A stretch of DNA of 37,639 nt. Source: Chrysomallon squamiferum. Lineage: Eukaryota; Mollusca; Gastropoda; Neomphalida; Peltospiridae. A program made the position numbers and the translations under genes. Shown piece by piece: positions 1-17,289 of this stretch. The notes beneath the pieces are model-generated. The model searched no databases. It was not told where the DNA came from and was given only the letters and a program-made list of their open reading frames with translations. The stretch is from positions 5,166,852 to 5,204,490 of the forward strand of contig CM022675.1 in assembly GCA_012295275.1 (NCBI GenBank), read 5' to 3'. Position 1 is the first letter of the stretch. Each line of letters opens with the position of its first letter.

Positions 1-295
1 CCAGTCAAAGGCGTTAAAATAATTTATCTGATCTCCAAGATAAATACAATTTACAAAACCAAGTTATTTCTTTAAATTCTCTTTTATTTTGTGCTTATAC
101 AATATTTTTCATTTATAAATACATTTTTCTTATTTAAAAACACTTTACAAAAATTCGGTGTGGTTTTTTGTTGGCTGGAACGGATTAATGGTATTTCAAT
201 TAATTTCATTTAGGAAAATTGATTTGATATACGAGCAAACTGAGATACGAATCGGTTTGCGGAATGAATTAAACTCGTAAGTCAAGGTACCACTG
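1..295 (+). mobile_element. 3' end of a Tigger-like (pogo group) element, cut by window edge
   Basis: This matches positions 11043-11340 almost base for base and ends at the same terminal sequence (reverse complement begins CAGTGGTACCTTGACTTACG) followed by TA, the target dinucleotide of pogo/Tigger elements. No open coding sequence remains. The 5' end lies left of the window. It is the left limit of a duplication whose other copy is at 11043-12439. Confidence 0.75.
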
Positions 296-1152
296 TATAT
301 CTATATATAGTAAAATAATAAATGAAAAACATCAAGGTAAAAAATAATATATATATCTCTATATTACATTACTTCATATTATATACCTATTCTGTATAAT
401 CATCTAAGGATATTTTAATAATTTTTCATATACGTTTTTCCTTTTCTGTGTCGTACTCGAAGTCTGTTTTATACTAACATTTTTACTGTTGACCTACCTT
501 TATTGTGATGCAGTAATCTTCGCTATTAACCAGATGGTTCATCCGGTGTATTAATATATATTTTGACTTTCGAACCACTGATTTATTCTCTGTTTCAAGT
601 GCTATTTGAATAAAAAATCGATAACTGGAAAATCTGAAGTCTTATCTTTGTGTTTATTGCACCAGTGTTACTTTGTAGTGTGAAGAAAAAGTTTAATCTC
701 AGTTGGAAGTACTTTGGCATAGCGGCCATTTTGTTATATTTCTCTGAACGTGTATCACTAACATCGTTCATACACTACTTGTTACGTTCATGAGGTTTTG
801 TCTACGAGTTTTCTTCTTATAAACAAGCTCAACCAAACAAAAATTAAATATGTTACCTTCATCTGTTTGTCGAGAATATAAATTTTGTAACGCTGAAATA
901 GTAGAAAACCTTTATGAAAATTTATATTATGTCTCTTAACTATTTTGCAGTCGGGCCCCGTTCAAAAATACATCAATGTAAATAGCAAAATTTCTTCTTC
1001 TAAAATAACTTTGAGATTGAATCTCAAAGAAACCACAGAACTGAGAGACACGTCATGTTTGTTTTGTTTGCTGTGTTACGTCACTGTCCTTCAAGTCCGT
1101 TTTAAAATGGCAACAACAAAAAAAAATAAACATTAAAAATTTGACAGACAGC

Positions 1153-1236
<84 letters not shown>

Positions 1237-1439
1237 CACACACACTCATATACACTCACAGAGAAACAAACACAGCCATGTCTTTCTAGATGTATATTAT
1301 TTTTCATTTCACATTTTAATAAATTCTGAATTATATAGAAATTTCTTACGTTATATTCATAGTGTTAGTCTGAATCCTAGTTATATTAAATTCCAGAGTT
1401 CGGAAAAATGATTTTGTTTCAGAAACAAATTTGCATTTG
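1..1439 (+). repeat. Segmental duplication, copy 1 (partner 11043-12439)
   Basis: The transposon end and the roughly 1.1 kb of non-coding DNA behind it recur in the same order and orientation at 11043-12439, with scattered substitutions and small indels. The (CA)n run at about 1157-1245 is nearly pure here but interrupted in the other copy. No gene is visible in it; the short frames within are unsupported. Confidence 0.9.
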
Positions 1440-2780
1440 TATTTCTAGATGAAGTATTTTATACAAGAACAGGTGTTCAGGCATTGCTGAACATTAGAAC
1501 ACAGATTCTAAGATTCTAGAAATGTGCTGTTGAAACTGATTAACACCAAGAGAAGACAACTGTGAAATAAGTTTATTTTTGTTTTACATTTCTATCACTA
1601 AATAAATGGAAAAAGTGAATTTTACATATATATATATATATTACAACTTCAGTTATAAATCTAATGACAAGTTTAGCATTTCATATCACACTAGTCTACA
1701 TGCTTTTGAATTGATGTTCACAGCTGTTCCCATAGTTCGGTCTAGTACGTTAATGCTACGTGAAGAAGTGCGCATCACAAAATAGCGCAGAATTGGCAAT
1801 CTCCAGATTGTTGCGCAGTCACGTGGTCTAAGAATGCGCAGCGCAATCTCAAGTTAGCGCAGATCGGCAAATCGCGCTGAACATGTTTACTTGTGTTGTT
1901 TTGTTTTCTATAGTCCAGTTCATTCGGCTTTTCTTTGGACTAAACTTATTTCCTCTTTTTCCTTTTTTTATCTTTTTTCTAGTGAGTTGTTGCAATATAT
2001 TACTTGAATGTGACAAAACACGTTGTTATCTCATTAGTACCTGGGAGACCTGATATTCGCCAACTTCAAAGTTTCTTGTTTAACAAAAATTGAAACAAGT
2101 AATTTTGTAGTATGTAGTATAACTGACATCACTAAATATGAAGAACACAAGCGACTTTATTTTGTTCTAAACAATCTTCAAATGAAAATCACAGACCAGA
2201 CAAACAGAATTTTAAAATGAATGAATTTATTTTTATTTACCTGTACGTCAAAGAATTTTAAAAATACATATACTACTTTACAGGTAGAACGTAGCTAACT
2301 GTGAAGATGATCTAAATTAATTACAGCTGTTTGTTTAATTAGTATTAACATTCTCTGTATGACTGAGTGTTATAAAACTGAGATATACTACTTGTGTAAT
2401 CTCTGTCCCAGGTAATACCCCACCCAGATTTTTATGTTTCAAAATCATTCTGTAAGAAAACAATTTGATTCCATTATTTATATTTCATAGATCCTCAAAC
2501 ATCGCATTTTAGTTGATAAAATGATATTTTTATAAACAACCAACTATACTCCAGTACTAGAAATTCACAAACTTAACATTAATTGTTTTTAAACAAATGT
2601 GACACTTCAAAGGGTTTTCTTCATATAAAACACTTGCTATGATTTTAGAACCAAAAATATACAAAATTTCTCATGTTTATCAGGTTTGCAAACAACTGAA
2701 GTAGACACTGGTTTTTAATCTAATATTGTCTGTTCTCTCTGTAATCTTACGTTGTCATCCTGAACATTAGCTGGAATGGA
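1440..2780. other. Non-coding stretch, GC-rich motif island at 1765-1885
   Basis: No coding exon is seen. At 1765-1885 a short GC-rich island stands out from AT-rich surroundings, with repeated AGCGCAGA and GGCAA words and small inverted repeats such as CAATCT/AGATTG around 1800. It could be the end of a degenerate transposon; no target duplication was identified. Confidence 0.5.
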
Positions 2781-2784
2781 TGTT

Positions 2785-3200
2785 TAAGAAAACAGGCTGG
2801 TAATACGTAAATATAGGAAAATAGGCTGAGAATGCGTATTGACAAAAACAAGCTGGAAATACGTGTATGTGAAAACAAGCTCTGAAAACGTCTATGTGAA
2901 AATAAGCTGGGAATTAGTGTAGTCTCTAAGAAAAAGCTGGAATAAAGTGTGTATCTAAAAATAAGCTGGGAATAGGTGTGTATCTAAAAATAAGCTGGGA
3001 ATAGGTGTGTATCTAAAAATAAGCTGGGAATAGGTGTTTATGAGTATCTGAAAATAAGCGGGAATAGGTGTGTATCTAAAAATAAACTGGGAATAGGTGT
3101 TAATGAAAATAGGCTGGAAGTAAGTGTGTCTATGAAACTAAGTTCGGAATAGGTGAGAATCAATTGGGAATCGGTGCTGTGTGAAAATAAACCGAGTGTG
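2785..3200 (+). repeat. Minisatellite, about 28 bp unit
   Basis: Degenerate tandem units carry the core AATAAGCTGGGAATAGGTGT followed by GTATCTAA. Units near 2950-3040 are almost identical and those at both ends are more diverged. It lies about 550 bp upstream of the gene A start codon. Confidence 0.85.
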
Positions 3201-3460
3201 TATTTATATTTTGTATGTTTGTATTTGTGTGTGTGTCTGGAAGTACGTAAATATGTGTATTTATCTGTATATTCATGTATCCATGTATTTGTGTATGGAT
3301 AGATCCATGTATATTTATATGTAAGTATGTATTTATATATTTATGTATGTATGCATGCATGTGTGAATGCATGTATTTATGTATTTGTGTATGTATGCAT
3401 CATGTGTATATGTATGTGTGTATGTTTGTATATATGTATTCATGTATGTATCTATAAAAC
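3200..3460 (+). repeat. ATGT/ATTT-type simple satellite
   Basis: Interleaved TATGTATG, TGTATTTA and GTGT words. This is the reverse-complement type of the CATA/CAAA satellite found in intron 6 of genes B and D. The reading frames through it are artefacts of low complexity. Confidence 0.8.
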
Positions 3461-3749
3461 AGACGGAGTCATATAAATACATGCAAATAGTATTAATAAA
3501 GCAACTTATTGTTAAAATAAAACCCATACAACTTATATTAGTAAAACGGACGCATCACTTATAATTATACCAACACAAAATTACAAACAGTGTATTCTGT
3601 AACCTAAGTACCCAGTGTCGTGACCATTTGTCTTTCCTCGTTCTATTAATATCTACTTCCTTGTTGGTTTAAGCAAAAACTCGGTTTTATATCGTCTTGC
3701 TTAAGAATTTTCGTAATTAAAAATATAGAGAAGAAAAGAAAAAGAAATA

Positions 3750-9765
<6,016 letters not shown>

Positions 9766-9887
9766 AAAGAATCTCAGAAGTAACTCGATCGATTTTTTGA
9801 TACAAAATTTGTCGTCTGCTACGAAGAGTTTTTTATAATCCATCTTAACAGTGTCTCATACCACTTTTGTTGATGATGATGATGATG

Positions 9888-9941
<54 letters not shown>

Positions 9942-10565
9942 GTTATTATTATTACTTAAAAGTGCTTCGTACCATTTTTTTTATTTTTAAATTAATTTTT
10001 TGTTATTTATTTTTTGTTTTATCTTGTTGTTGTTGTTTTAAACACAATGTTAATAGTGTCTAATACACCTTTCATTGTTTGATTATTTATATTATTATTT
10101 TACCTTTTATTTTGTCCTAACATATAACTGAACTTTTCTTAAGTATGATTTACTTTTTACCTTGTTTCTGTGATTTGTGAAATCTGTTTTTACACTAACA
10201 TTTTAAGTATTAACCTGCACTGACAGAAAATGTGTCGCTTGAAGGAAGTGTTTCCTCAAATCCACCTTTTTTTAAATTTTTTTTTTTATTTTTCTATTGC
10301 TGTCTTTTATTATTTTTATTATTTATTTATGTTTTGTTTGTTTATTATTAATTTTTGTTCTTATTATTATAAAAGGTTAAGGAAGCTTTATTCAAAATTC
10401 AGAAATCCAAAATTCCAGTTTGTGATGTGTTACAGTTTTCCAATAGATGAAGCAATCACAAACCTTACTTCATGCACAAATTTATTACAAATATTATATA
10501 AAATACCTGAGGACAATCTGTGTATTTGTGCATATGTATGTATGTCTCTATGTGTCTATGTGTGT

Positions 10566-10593
<28 letters not shown>
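9766..10593. other. 3' flank of gene A and spacer, no gene
   Basis: AT-rich sequence with an ATT run at 9873-9942 and a TA run at 10567-10593. I see no clear AATAAA signal in the first 450 bases after the stop, unlike genes B and C, so the 3' end of gene A is unresolved. Confidence 0.6.
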
Positions 10594-10597
<4 letters not shown>

Positions 10598-11340
10598 GGT
10601 ACCTCGATTTACGCGTGCCTAACTTACGAATTTTTCGAGTTACGAGCAGTCTCCCGGGCGAGCCAAAATTCGAGTTATGAGCGAGTTTCAGATACACTGC
10701 CGTTAGTTGTCGCAACGAACAACACAACATCCGCCCAGCATCCCGCTTCTGACTCGTTTACTTCATGTGGTTACCTCACCGCGGAAGCATGTCTGTTCTG
10801 TTTTGGTCGTGTTTTTGTGTAATATTCACAAATTTCTTTTTTCTGACCATGGATCCTAAGAACGTGAATGCAAAGGACAGTGCTGAAAAGAAAAAGCGGA
10901 TGACGTCCATTGAATTAAAGCTTGAATTCACAGAAAAACATGAGCAAGGTGTGCATGTAGTCGACTTGGCTAGGCAGTACGAGCGTAGTACTTCTACGAT
11001 ATGTACCATACTGAAGCTGAAGGAGTCGATAAAGGCTGTAACTCCAGTCAAAGGCGTTAAAATAATTTGTCTGATTTCCAAGATAAATACAATTTACAAA
11101 ACTAAGTTATTTCTTTACATTCTCTTTTATTTTTTTTTTATACAATAATTTTCATTTTTAAATACATTTTTTTCTTATCGAAAAACACGTTAGAAAAATT
11201 TGGTGTGGTTCTTTGTCGGCTGGAACGGATTCATGGTATTTCAGTTAATTTCATTTAGGAAAATTGATTTGATATACGAGCAAACTGAGATACGAACTAG
11301 GTTGCGGAATGAATTTAACTCGTAAGTCAAGGTACCGCTG
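10594..11340 (+). mobile_element. Tigger-like (pogo group) deletion derivative with both ends
   Basis: The left end CAGAGGTACCTCGATTTACG and the reverse complement of the right end CAGCGGTACCTTGACTTACG agree at most positions, and TA flanks both sides (10592-10593 and 11341-11342). The 747 bp length is far too short for a full transposase, so internal coding sequence has been lost. Its right part is shared with 1-295. Confidence 0.8.
10849..11148 (+). pseudogene. Truncated Tigger/pogo transposase, N-terminal helix-turn-helix only
   Basis: From the ATG at 10849 the frame gives a basic, psq/CENP-B-type DNA-binding start: RMTSIELKLEFTEKHEQG, then VVDLARQYERSTSTICTILK. This is the usual N-terminus of Tigger transposases. 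After KESIKAV the sequence runs into AT-rich DNA with no second DNA-binding part and no DDE catalytic core, which fits the internal deletion of the element. An in-frame ATG exists at 10765, but homology begins only after 10849. Not expected to transpose. Confidence 0.7.
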
Positions 11341-12439
11341 TATGTCTGTATATAGTAAAATAAGAAATGAAAAACATGAAGTTAGAAAAGAATATATATA
11401 TCTTTATATTACATTACTTCATATTATATACCTATTCTATATAATCATCTAAGGATATTTTAATAATTTTTCATATACGTTTTTCCTTTTCTGTGTCGTA
11501 CTCGAAGTCTCTTTTATGCTAACATTTTTACTGTTGACCTACCTTTATTGTGATATAGTAATCTTCGCTACTAATCATATGGTTCATCCGGTGTATTAAT
11601 ATATATTTTGACTTTCGAACCACTGATTTATTCTCTGTTTCAAGTGCTATTTGAATAAAAAATGGATAACTGGAAAATCTGAAGTCTTATCTTTGTGTTT
11701 ATTGCACCAGTGTTACTTTGTAGTGTGAAGAAAAAGTTTTAATTTCAATTGAAAGTATTTTGGCATAGCGGTCATTTTGTTATGATTTTGTGAACGTATA
11801 TCACTAACTTCGTTCATACACTACTTGTTACGTTCTCGAGGTTTTGTCTACGAGTTTTCTTCTTATAAACAACCAAACAAAAATTAAATGTCTTAGCTTT
11901 ATCTGTTTGTCGAGAATAAAAATGTTGTCATGCTGAAATAGTAGAAAACCTTTATGAAAATTTATATTATATCTCTTAACAATTTTGCGGTCGGGCCCCG
12001 TTCAAAAATACATCAATGTAAATAGCAAAATGTCTTCTTCTAAAATAACTATGAGTTTGAATCTCAGAGAAACCACACAACTGAGAGACACGTTATGTTT
12101 TTTGTTTTTACTGCCGAACCACGTGTTACGTCACGACCCTTGAAGTCCGTTTTAAAATGAAACCAGAAAAAAATAAACATTAAAAATGTGACAGACATCA
12201 CTGCACACACAGACACACACACACACACACACATTCACAAATACACACTCACACACATACACACACTCATATACACTCACAGAGAAACAAAGACAGCCAT
12301 GTCTTTCTAGATGTATATTATTTTTCATTTCACATCTTAATAAATTCTGAATTAAATAGAATTTCTTACGTTATATTCATAGTGTTAGTCTGAATCCTAG
12401 TTATATTAAAATCCAGAGTTCGGAAAAATGATTTTGTTT
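11043..12439 (+). repeat. Segmental duplication, copy 2, ending at the assembly gap
   Basis: This matches 1-1439 through the transposon end and the following non-coding DNA, including the CA satellite at about 12203-12275, which is interrupted here. The match continues to the base before the N run, so the true duplication probably extends into the gap. Confidence 0.9.
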
Positions 12440-12639
12440 NNNNNNNNNNNNNNNNNNNNNNNNNNNNNNNNNNNNNNNNNNNNNNNNNNNNNNNNNNNNN
12501 NNNNNNNNNNNNNNNNNNNNNNNNNNNNNNNNNNNNNNNNNNNNNNNNNNNNNNNNNNNNNNNNNNNNNNNNNNNNNNNNNNNNNNNNNNNNNNNNNNNN
12601 NNNNNNNNNNNNNNNNNNNNNNNNNNNNNNNNNNNNNNN
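12440..12639. other. Assembly gap of 200 N
   Basis: Exactly 200 unknown bases. The left side matches DNA lying 2.3 kb upstream of gene A's first exon; the right side starts inside exon 6 of gene B. If gene B has the same plan, its promoter, exons 1-5 and part of exon 6 are missing, several kilobases, so 200 is probably a nominal size. Confidence 0.95.
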
Positions 12640-12715
12640 GAAAATTATTGGATTGGACTGAAACGAAACATTGAATGGAGGTGGATTGATGGTAAGAAAA
12701 CTCAGATGTACAGAC

Positions 12716-13230
12716 ACGGACATAAGTACAAACATACATATATACAAACATATATAAATACAAATATACATATATACAAACATACATAAATACAAATATA
12801 CATATATACAAACATACATAAATACAAACATACATAAATACAAACATACATAAATACAAACATACATAAATAAAAACATACATAAATACAAACATACATT
12901 TGTACAAACATACATAAATACAAACATACATAAATACATACATACATAAATACAAACATACATAAATACAAACATACATAAATAGAAACACACATAAATA
13001 CAAACATACGTATATACAAACATACATAAATACAAACATACATAAATACAAACATACATAAATACATAAATACAAACATACATATATACAAACATACATA
13101 TATACAAACATACACAAATACAAACATACATAAATACAAACATACATAAATACAAACACACATAAATACAAACACATAAATACAAATATATATAAATACA
13201 AAAATACATAAATACAAACATACACATATA
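12716..13230 (+). repeat. 16-bp CATA/CAAA minisatellite in gene B intron 6
   Basis: Roughly 32 units built on ACATACATAAATACAA with CATATATA variants. The same satellite sits in intron 6 of gene D but not of gene C. Long minus-strand frames (poly YVCIYVCLYLC) come only from this repeat. Confidence 0.9.
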
Positions 13231-14030
13231 CGTCTTTCACGGACATTTAGTCAGCTCAATTCTATTAGTCGGACACTTTGGTCACAGACATTTAAACGAA
13301 CGGACTTTTGGACGAATAGACACTAACCGAATGGACAAATGGCCGAGCTGACAAATATTTTCTATGATGTAAACCTAGAAGGATTTAAACTGTTCTTTAA
13401 GATGCATATCTTATATAATGAGGATTTAAATTCTTTATTAAGATACATGTGTTATGTAATGAGGCTATGTACAACTACAGGTGACCGAGACAGGCGTATT
13501 TCAGTGAAGATGCTGAAAGCTAAACTGACTCTGTCTCGGTGATGAAACAGATAAATTTCTTCCTGAGTTTGTTGTCCACTTTGAAGAGACATGGATGTGT
13601 ACAGCCTGGAAGAAAAAGAGGACTGCCACTTTAATTCAGCAAGTGTAACACAGCACACAATATTTCAATAGTTTTGAAAATTTTGTTATACTGTAATTTT
13701 GTATTACATTACTTCACAATTAACCTATTTTATTGCAAATGATGTGCATAAATACCTTTTTATTTTGTTTTAATCATGTAATTATATTATATTTGTCGTA
13801 TTCGTAGTGATTTATAAATCAGTCATATTTAATATAAAAATAACACCAACAATAACAACAACAACAACAACAACAACAACAATAATAATAATAATAAATT
13901 AGAAAGAAGAGATAGCTAAAAATGCCAAAATATATGTCCATTCGGCCAAATGTCCGTTCTGCTAAAACTTCGTTGGCCGAATGTCCGGCCACATACAAAC
14001 AAACAAACACACAGAAAAACGTACACACTT
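13231..14030. repeat. Interspersed repeat with GGCCGA/GGACATT motifs, gene B intron 6
   Basis: The left part has repeated CGGACATTTA, CGGACTTTTGGACGA and AATGGACAAATGGCCGA. The right part (13925-14005) has the same words inverted (GTCCATTCGGCCAAATGTCC, TTGGCCGAATGTCCGGCC). The middle (13333-13830) is shared with gene D (36187-36640). The inverted arrangement of the ends suggests a small non-autonomous transposon; I cannot name the family. An AAC/AAT run at 13845-13895 interrupts it. Confidence 0.5.
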
Positions 14031-15433
14031 AGAGACTCTTAGAAAATCTGTCTACCTTTCTCTCTTATATTACTGTCTATCTATCTACTAACATCCCTTA
14101 TTATAAACCTGATTATATAATTATGTATGACGACACTGCCTTTTTAATGAACATATTTTCATTATTCTTATTTTTTTTTTTTTTGCTTGTTTGTTAAAGG
14201 AAGCCTTGTTACAGACCCTCCCAACAGTTTTGGAACAACAACTCATCAAAGTATTACATGGTCTAAAAACATCAGATACTACATTCCTAAAGAGTCATCG
14301 ACGAAATGTTCTGCTGTCTGTCAACTTTGTGAGTAGTGTGTGTCTGTGTGTGTGAGTGTATGTTGTGTGTGTGTAGTGTTTACGTCTGATTAAAAAGTAC
14401 ATAGATATACAGAATCACAAATACATGATTAGATATAAAAATACACGCATAAAATCATCCATAACACACTAGACACACAAACAGCCATACATAGCAATAT
14501 ACTGACAGGCCCATACGAATGTAATATCAGTTAATTTCTATAACACAAATATTATTATTTTTAAATGAAATTATGTACATATACACATATCCTGATCTCA
14601 GATTAAAAATAATTATAATGGTATTTGATAAAAAAAATAAAATGATGTCGATAATGTTAATAATAATGATAAAGACGATAGAATTCATTATAAAGATTTT
14701 CTGTTAAAAACATGTAACTTTTATTAACAGATAAAACAACTACAACATCAGTTCCAACGACCAAACTACTAACACTTAACACGACGGTAACAACGTTATT
14801 TGACAAAGGACAAAAGCAACAGACGAACAAGTCCAAAACCAATGCAGGTCTTTCATATATTTTATTTATTTTAATATTTTATTTATTTCTTTTGTCTTTT
14901 ATTTTATTTATTTATTTATAGTTTTAATTTTTATTATAGTTTTAATTTATATTGTTATTATAATTTATTTTATTATTTTTTTATTGTTTTGCCATCAGGG
15001 CTTTTCGTTTCTAGAAGCTTGTTTCCTTTTCAATGAACGGTCACAAATCGTCTGTTAACTTAATTTTAAAATACGAGTGTTGAATTGTGGATAAACGATG
15101 TTAAAAGTTTTGTAACAAGCTGAGAGGTAGGTAAATAAACAGATGTAACAATATTTATAACTTGTTTATTTTTAGCTTTGATCGGCGGCAGTGTTGTTGC
15201 TGTTATTGTTGTTATGGTAACATCTATCTTGATTTTCATCTGGATGAAACGGTAAGGAAACTAATGTATTTATTTATTTATTTATGTATTTATTTATTTA
15301 ATTCATTTATTTATCTATTTATTTATTTAATTCATTTATCTATTTTTCTGTTATTTATTTCTGAAAAGACGTAAACTGTAGAAAACATGGATATCACTGA
15401 AATGTGTTAGAGCATCTGAAATGATATGAAACA

Positions 15434-15476
<43 letters not shown>

Positions 15477-16064
15477 TTAAGTATAAGTATTATTTTCAAT
15501 TTTCATTCTATATTATGTTACAGAACAAAACGTTTTTGTTTCGTAAAAGAAAAAACATCAGAACAAAAAGTAGATTTTCGGAGAGAGACTGTAACAAGTT
15601 ACGTAAATTCTGACATGACACTGACAGGAGCAGGTGACCCCTATTACAGTGAAATAAACGACGGCATTCAACAAGGAACAGTAACTCTGTTTCAAACTGA
15701 TCAAAGAGTTGTTCCCCTCTAACCAATGACAGTAGACAGAATATTAACGTGAATGTTAGTAACGATTCGGATTACGAAATTACAGAAGTGATTCAAGAAA
15801 TTCGTCATCAACATAAACTTGATGCTGATGTTGGAGTTTACGAAACGACAGACAAAACAATACCGACAGCAACTACATCGAATGTGTACTACCATCTTCC
15901 TTAAACAAAACGTCGACGACTACGACACAACAGAAGCCGTCGTTCCAAATTTCTGTGAATCCAGTTTATATAACCACACTGACGTAAATTCATTTCAGTA
16001 TTCATTAAAAGCAGACGACATCAACTGTGAGAACGTAGATGAAGAACTGAATTTCTCTCAAAAT

Positions 16065-16740
16065 GATGGAAATGTTTATTTCGTTCTGGAAGATGAAGAT
16101 GTATCTTCGTGGTGTCAGTTTTGACGCAGATAAGCAACAATCTCGCGTTGTTCAGAAATAAAGATGTTTTTCTTGTTGTTACTGAGAGAGACTGAACGTA
16201 ATATATATATAGATATATGATTAAAATATAAACATTGAATTCAATATATATTGTGAGTTTTTGTTTGTTTTTAGTTAGAACATTCTTATCCTTTTAACGC
16301 GGTCAGGGTTTTGACACAGAACATGTAAGTGAGTTCTATAAAAATAGACTGAAGTGGGCGTGGCCTAATTGTATGACAGTGTTCTGACTGACAGCAGACG
16401 TCAATGTTTTGTTCAGTTTGTGAGTGAAATTCATTGTGAAACTTTGGAGATACGAGGTTGTTTTATATATGTCTATAAATCGCCTAATGAAAAACAGAAC
16501 TTTTAGCTATATGGTTATGTTAATTGTTTAAATTTACCCTAAACATGCGATTAGGAAGCATTTCTTTGTTTCATAGGTGTAGAAAAAAAACTCGTAAACA
16601 AAACCTTCACCATGTGACGTCATGGTTGTTGTTTTTTTATTATTATTATTATGCTCATTTGTTATTTAATGAAGGTAACTCATAACAAACACTGAGACGA
16701 TGTTTATTTCGTTCTGGATGACAAATATGTACGAGAAAAT
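16065..16740 (+). repeat. Duplicated receptor 3' end flanking about 590 bp of extra sequence
   Basis: The end of the gene B tail (GATGTTTATTTCGTTCTGG region, 16069-16105) occurs again at 16697-16735, followed by a terminus close to that of gene C (GAAAATACA, then TTAA). Between the copies is about 590 bp not found at the end of gene C. It contains AATAAA near 16156, a TATA-like TATAAAAATA at 16337-16346 with GGGCGTGGCC just downstream, and a CRE-like TGACGTCA at 16615. The extra DNA replaces the last residues of gene B. Confidence 0.65.
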
Positions 16741-17105
16741 ACAGCTTAACATTTATAAAATAATGTTCTACATTCACAGAAATAAAAAGAAATTTATAAA
16801 TGATATCAACAATTTCTCTTCACTCTACTAATTCAACATAAAATACCTATTTAAGTTTTAATAGTTGCTAAGTACATCCTGTCATGCCATTCTCCTGTAA
16901 CAAATTACTTCCATTATGTATCCTCAGAAAATTATATCATTTGAGTGACTGTTCAAAACATTTGTATTGAAATGTCTGAACATTTTCATACTGCAATTAT
17001 ACTTTTTACTTGTGATATTATGTTTTGTTAATTTGTATACTGAACTACACCTTCAAACATTAGAATTATGTTAATTTATTTTAATTGTTATTATTATTTA
17101 TTTTA

Positions 17106-17145
<40 letters not shown>

Positions 17146-17215
17146 GTTACTCCGAAATTGTAATAATTTGTATGAAAAGAATAAAATTTAGAATGATATA
17201 ACTTTATCCTTTTTT
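16741..17215 (+). other. 3' UTR-like sequence shared with gene C
   Basis: Stretches here align with 29940-30340 downstream of gene C, including the words before the poly(A) signal. An ATT run lies at about 17108-17143. This is the ancestral 3' untranslated region of the family, here following the duplicated gene end. Confidence 0.65.
17180..17185 (+). terminator. Polyadenylation signal AATAAA, gene B
   Basis: AATAAA sits in a context conserved with gene C (GTATGAAAA before it; GAATGATATA after it), supporting a used 3' end. Confidence 0.6.
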
Positions 17216-17289
17216 TTATTAATAAAGAAAAGACATGTTGTAATGGGCGACCTGAATAGCTTCGTAGAATACTTTAAACTTTGGCAGCT

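Larger units (their letters stand above)
12640..16124 (+). pseudogene. Gene B: 3' part of a paralogous receptor, frameshifted tail
   Basis: Visible exons: exon 6 remainder 12640-12691 (ENYWIGLKRNIEWRWIDG), exon 7 14200-14328 (ends CSAVCQL), stalk exon 8 14731-14847, membrane exon 9 15176-15251 (AVIVVMVTSILIFIWMKR), tail exon 10 from 15524. Exons 1-5 fall in the gap. The stalk exon is short (117 bp against 204 in C). The tail keeps SYVNSDM and YYSEI, but a one-base loss near 15700 relative to gene C brings a TAA at 15720-15722. An extra base near 15900 then restores the C frame, which reads DDYDTTEAV on to VYFVLEDEDV before a divergent end at 16124. It either makes a receptor with a tail of about 66 residues or is a pseudogene; assembly error is not excluded. 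Confidence 0.75.

Noticed and set aside
12401-13246. Minus-strand frames of 270-280 codons (YVCIYVCLYLC repeats)
   Set aside because: They are translations of the 16-bp CATA/CAAA satellite and run through the N gap.
13339-13542. 67-codon frame starting MAELTNIF
   Set aside because: The matching region in gene D (36190-36400) does not keep the frame, so it is repeat-derived intron sequence.
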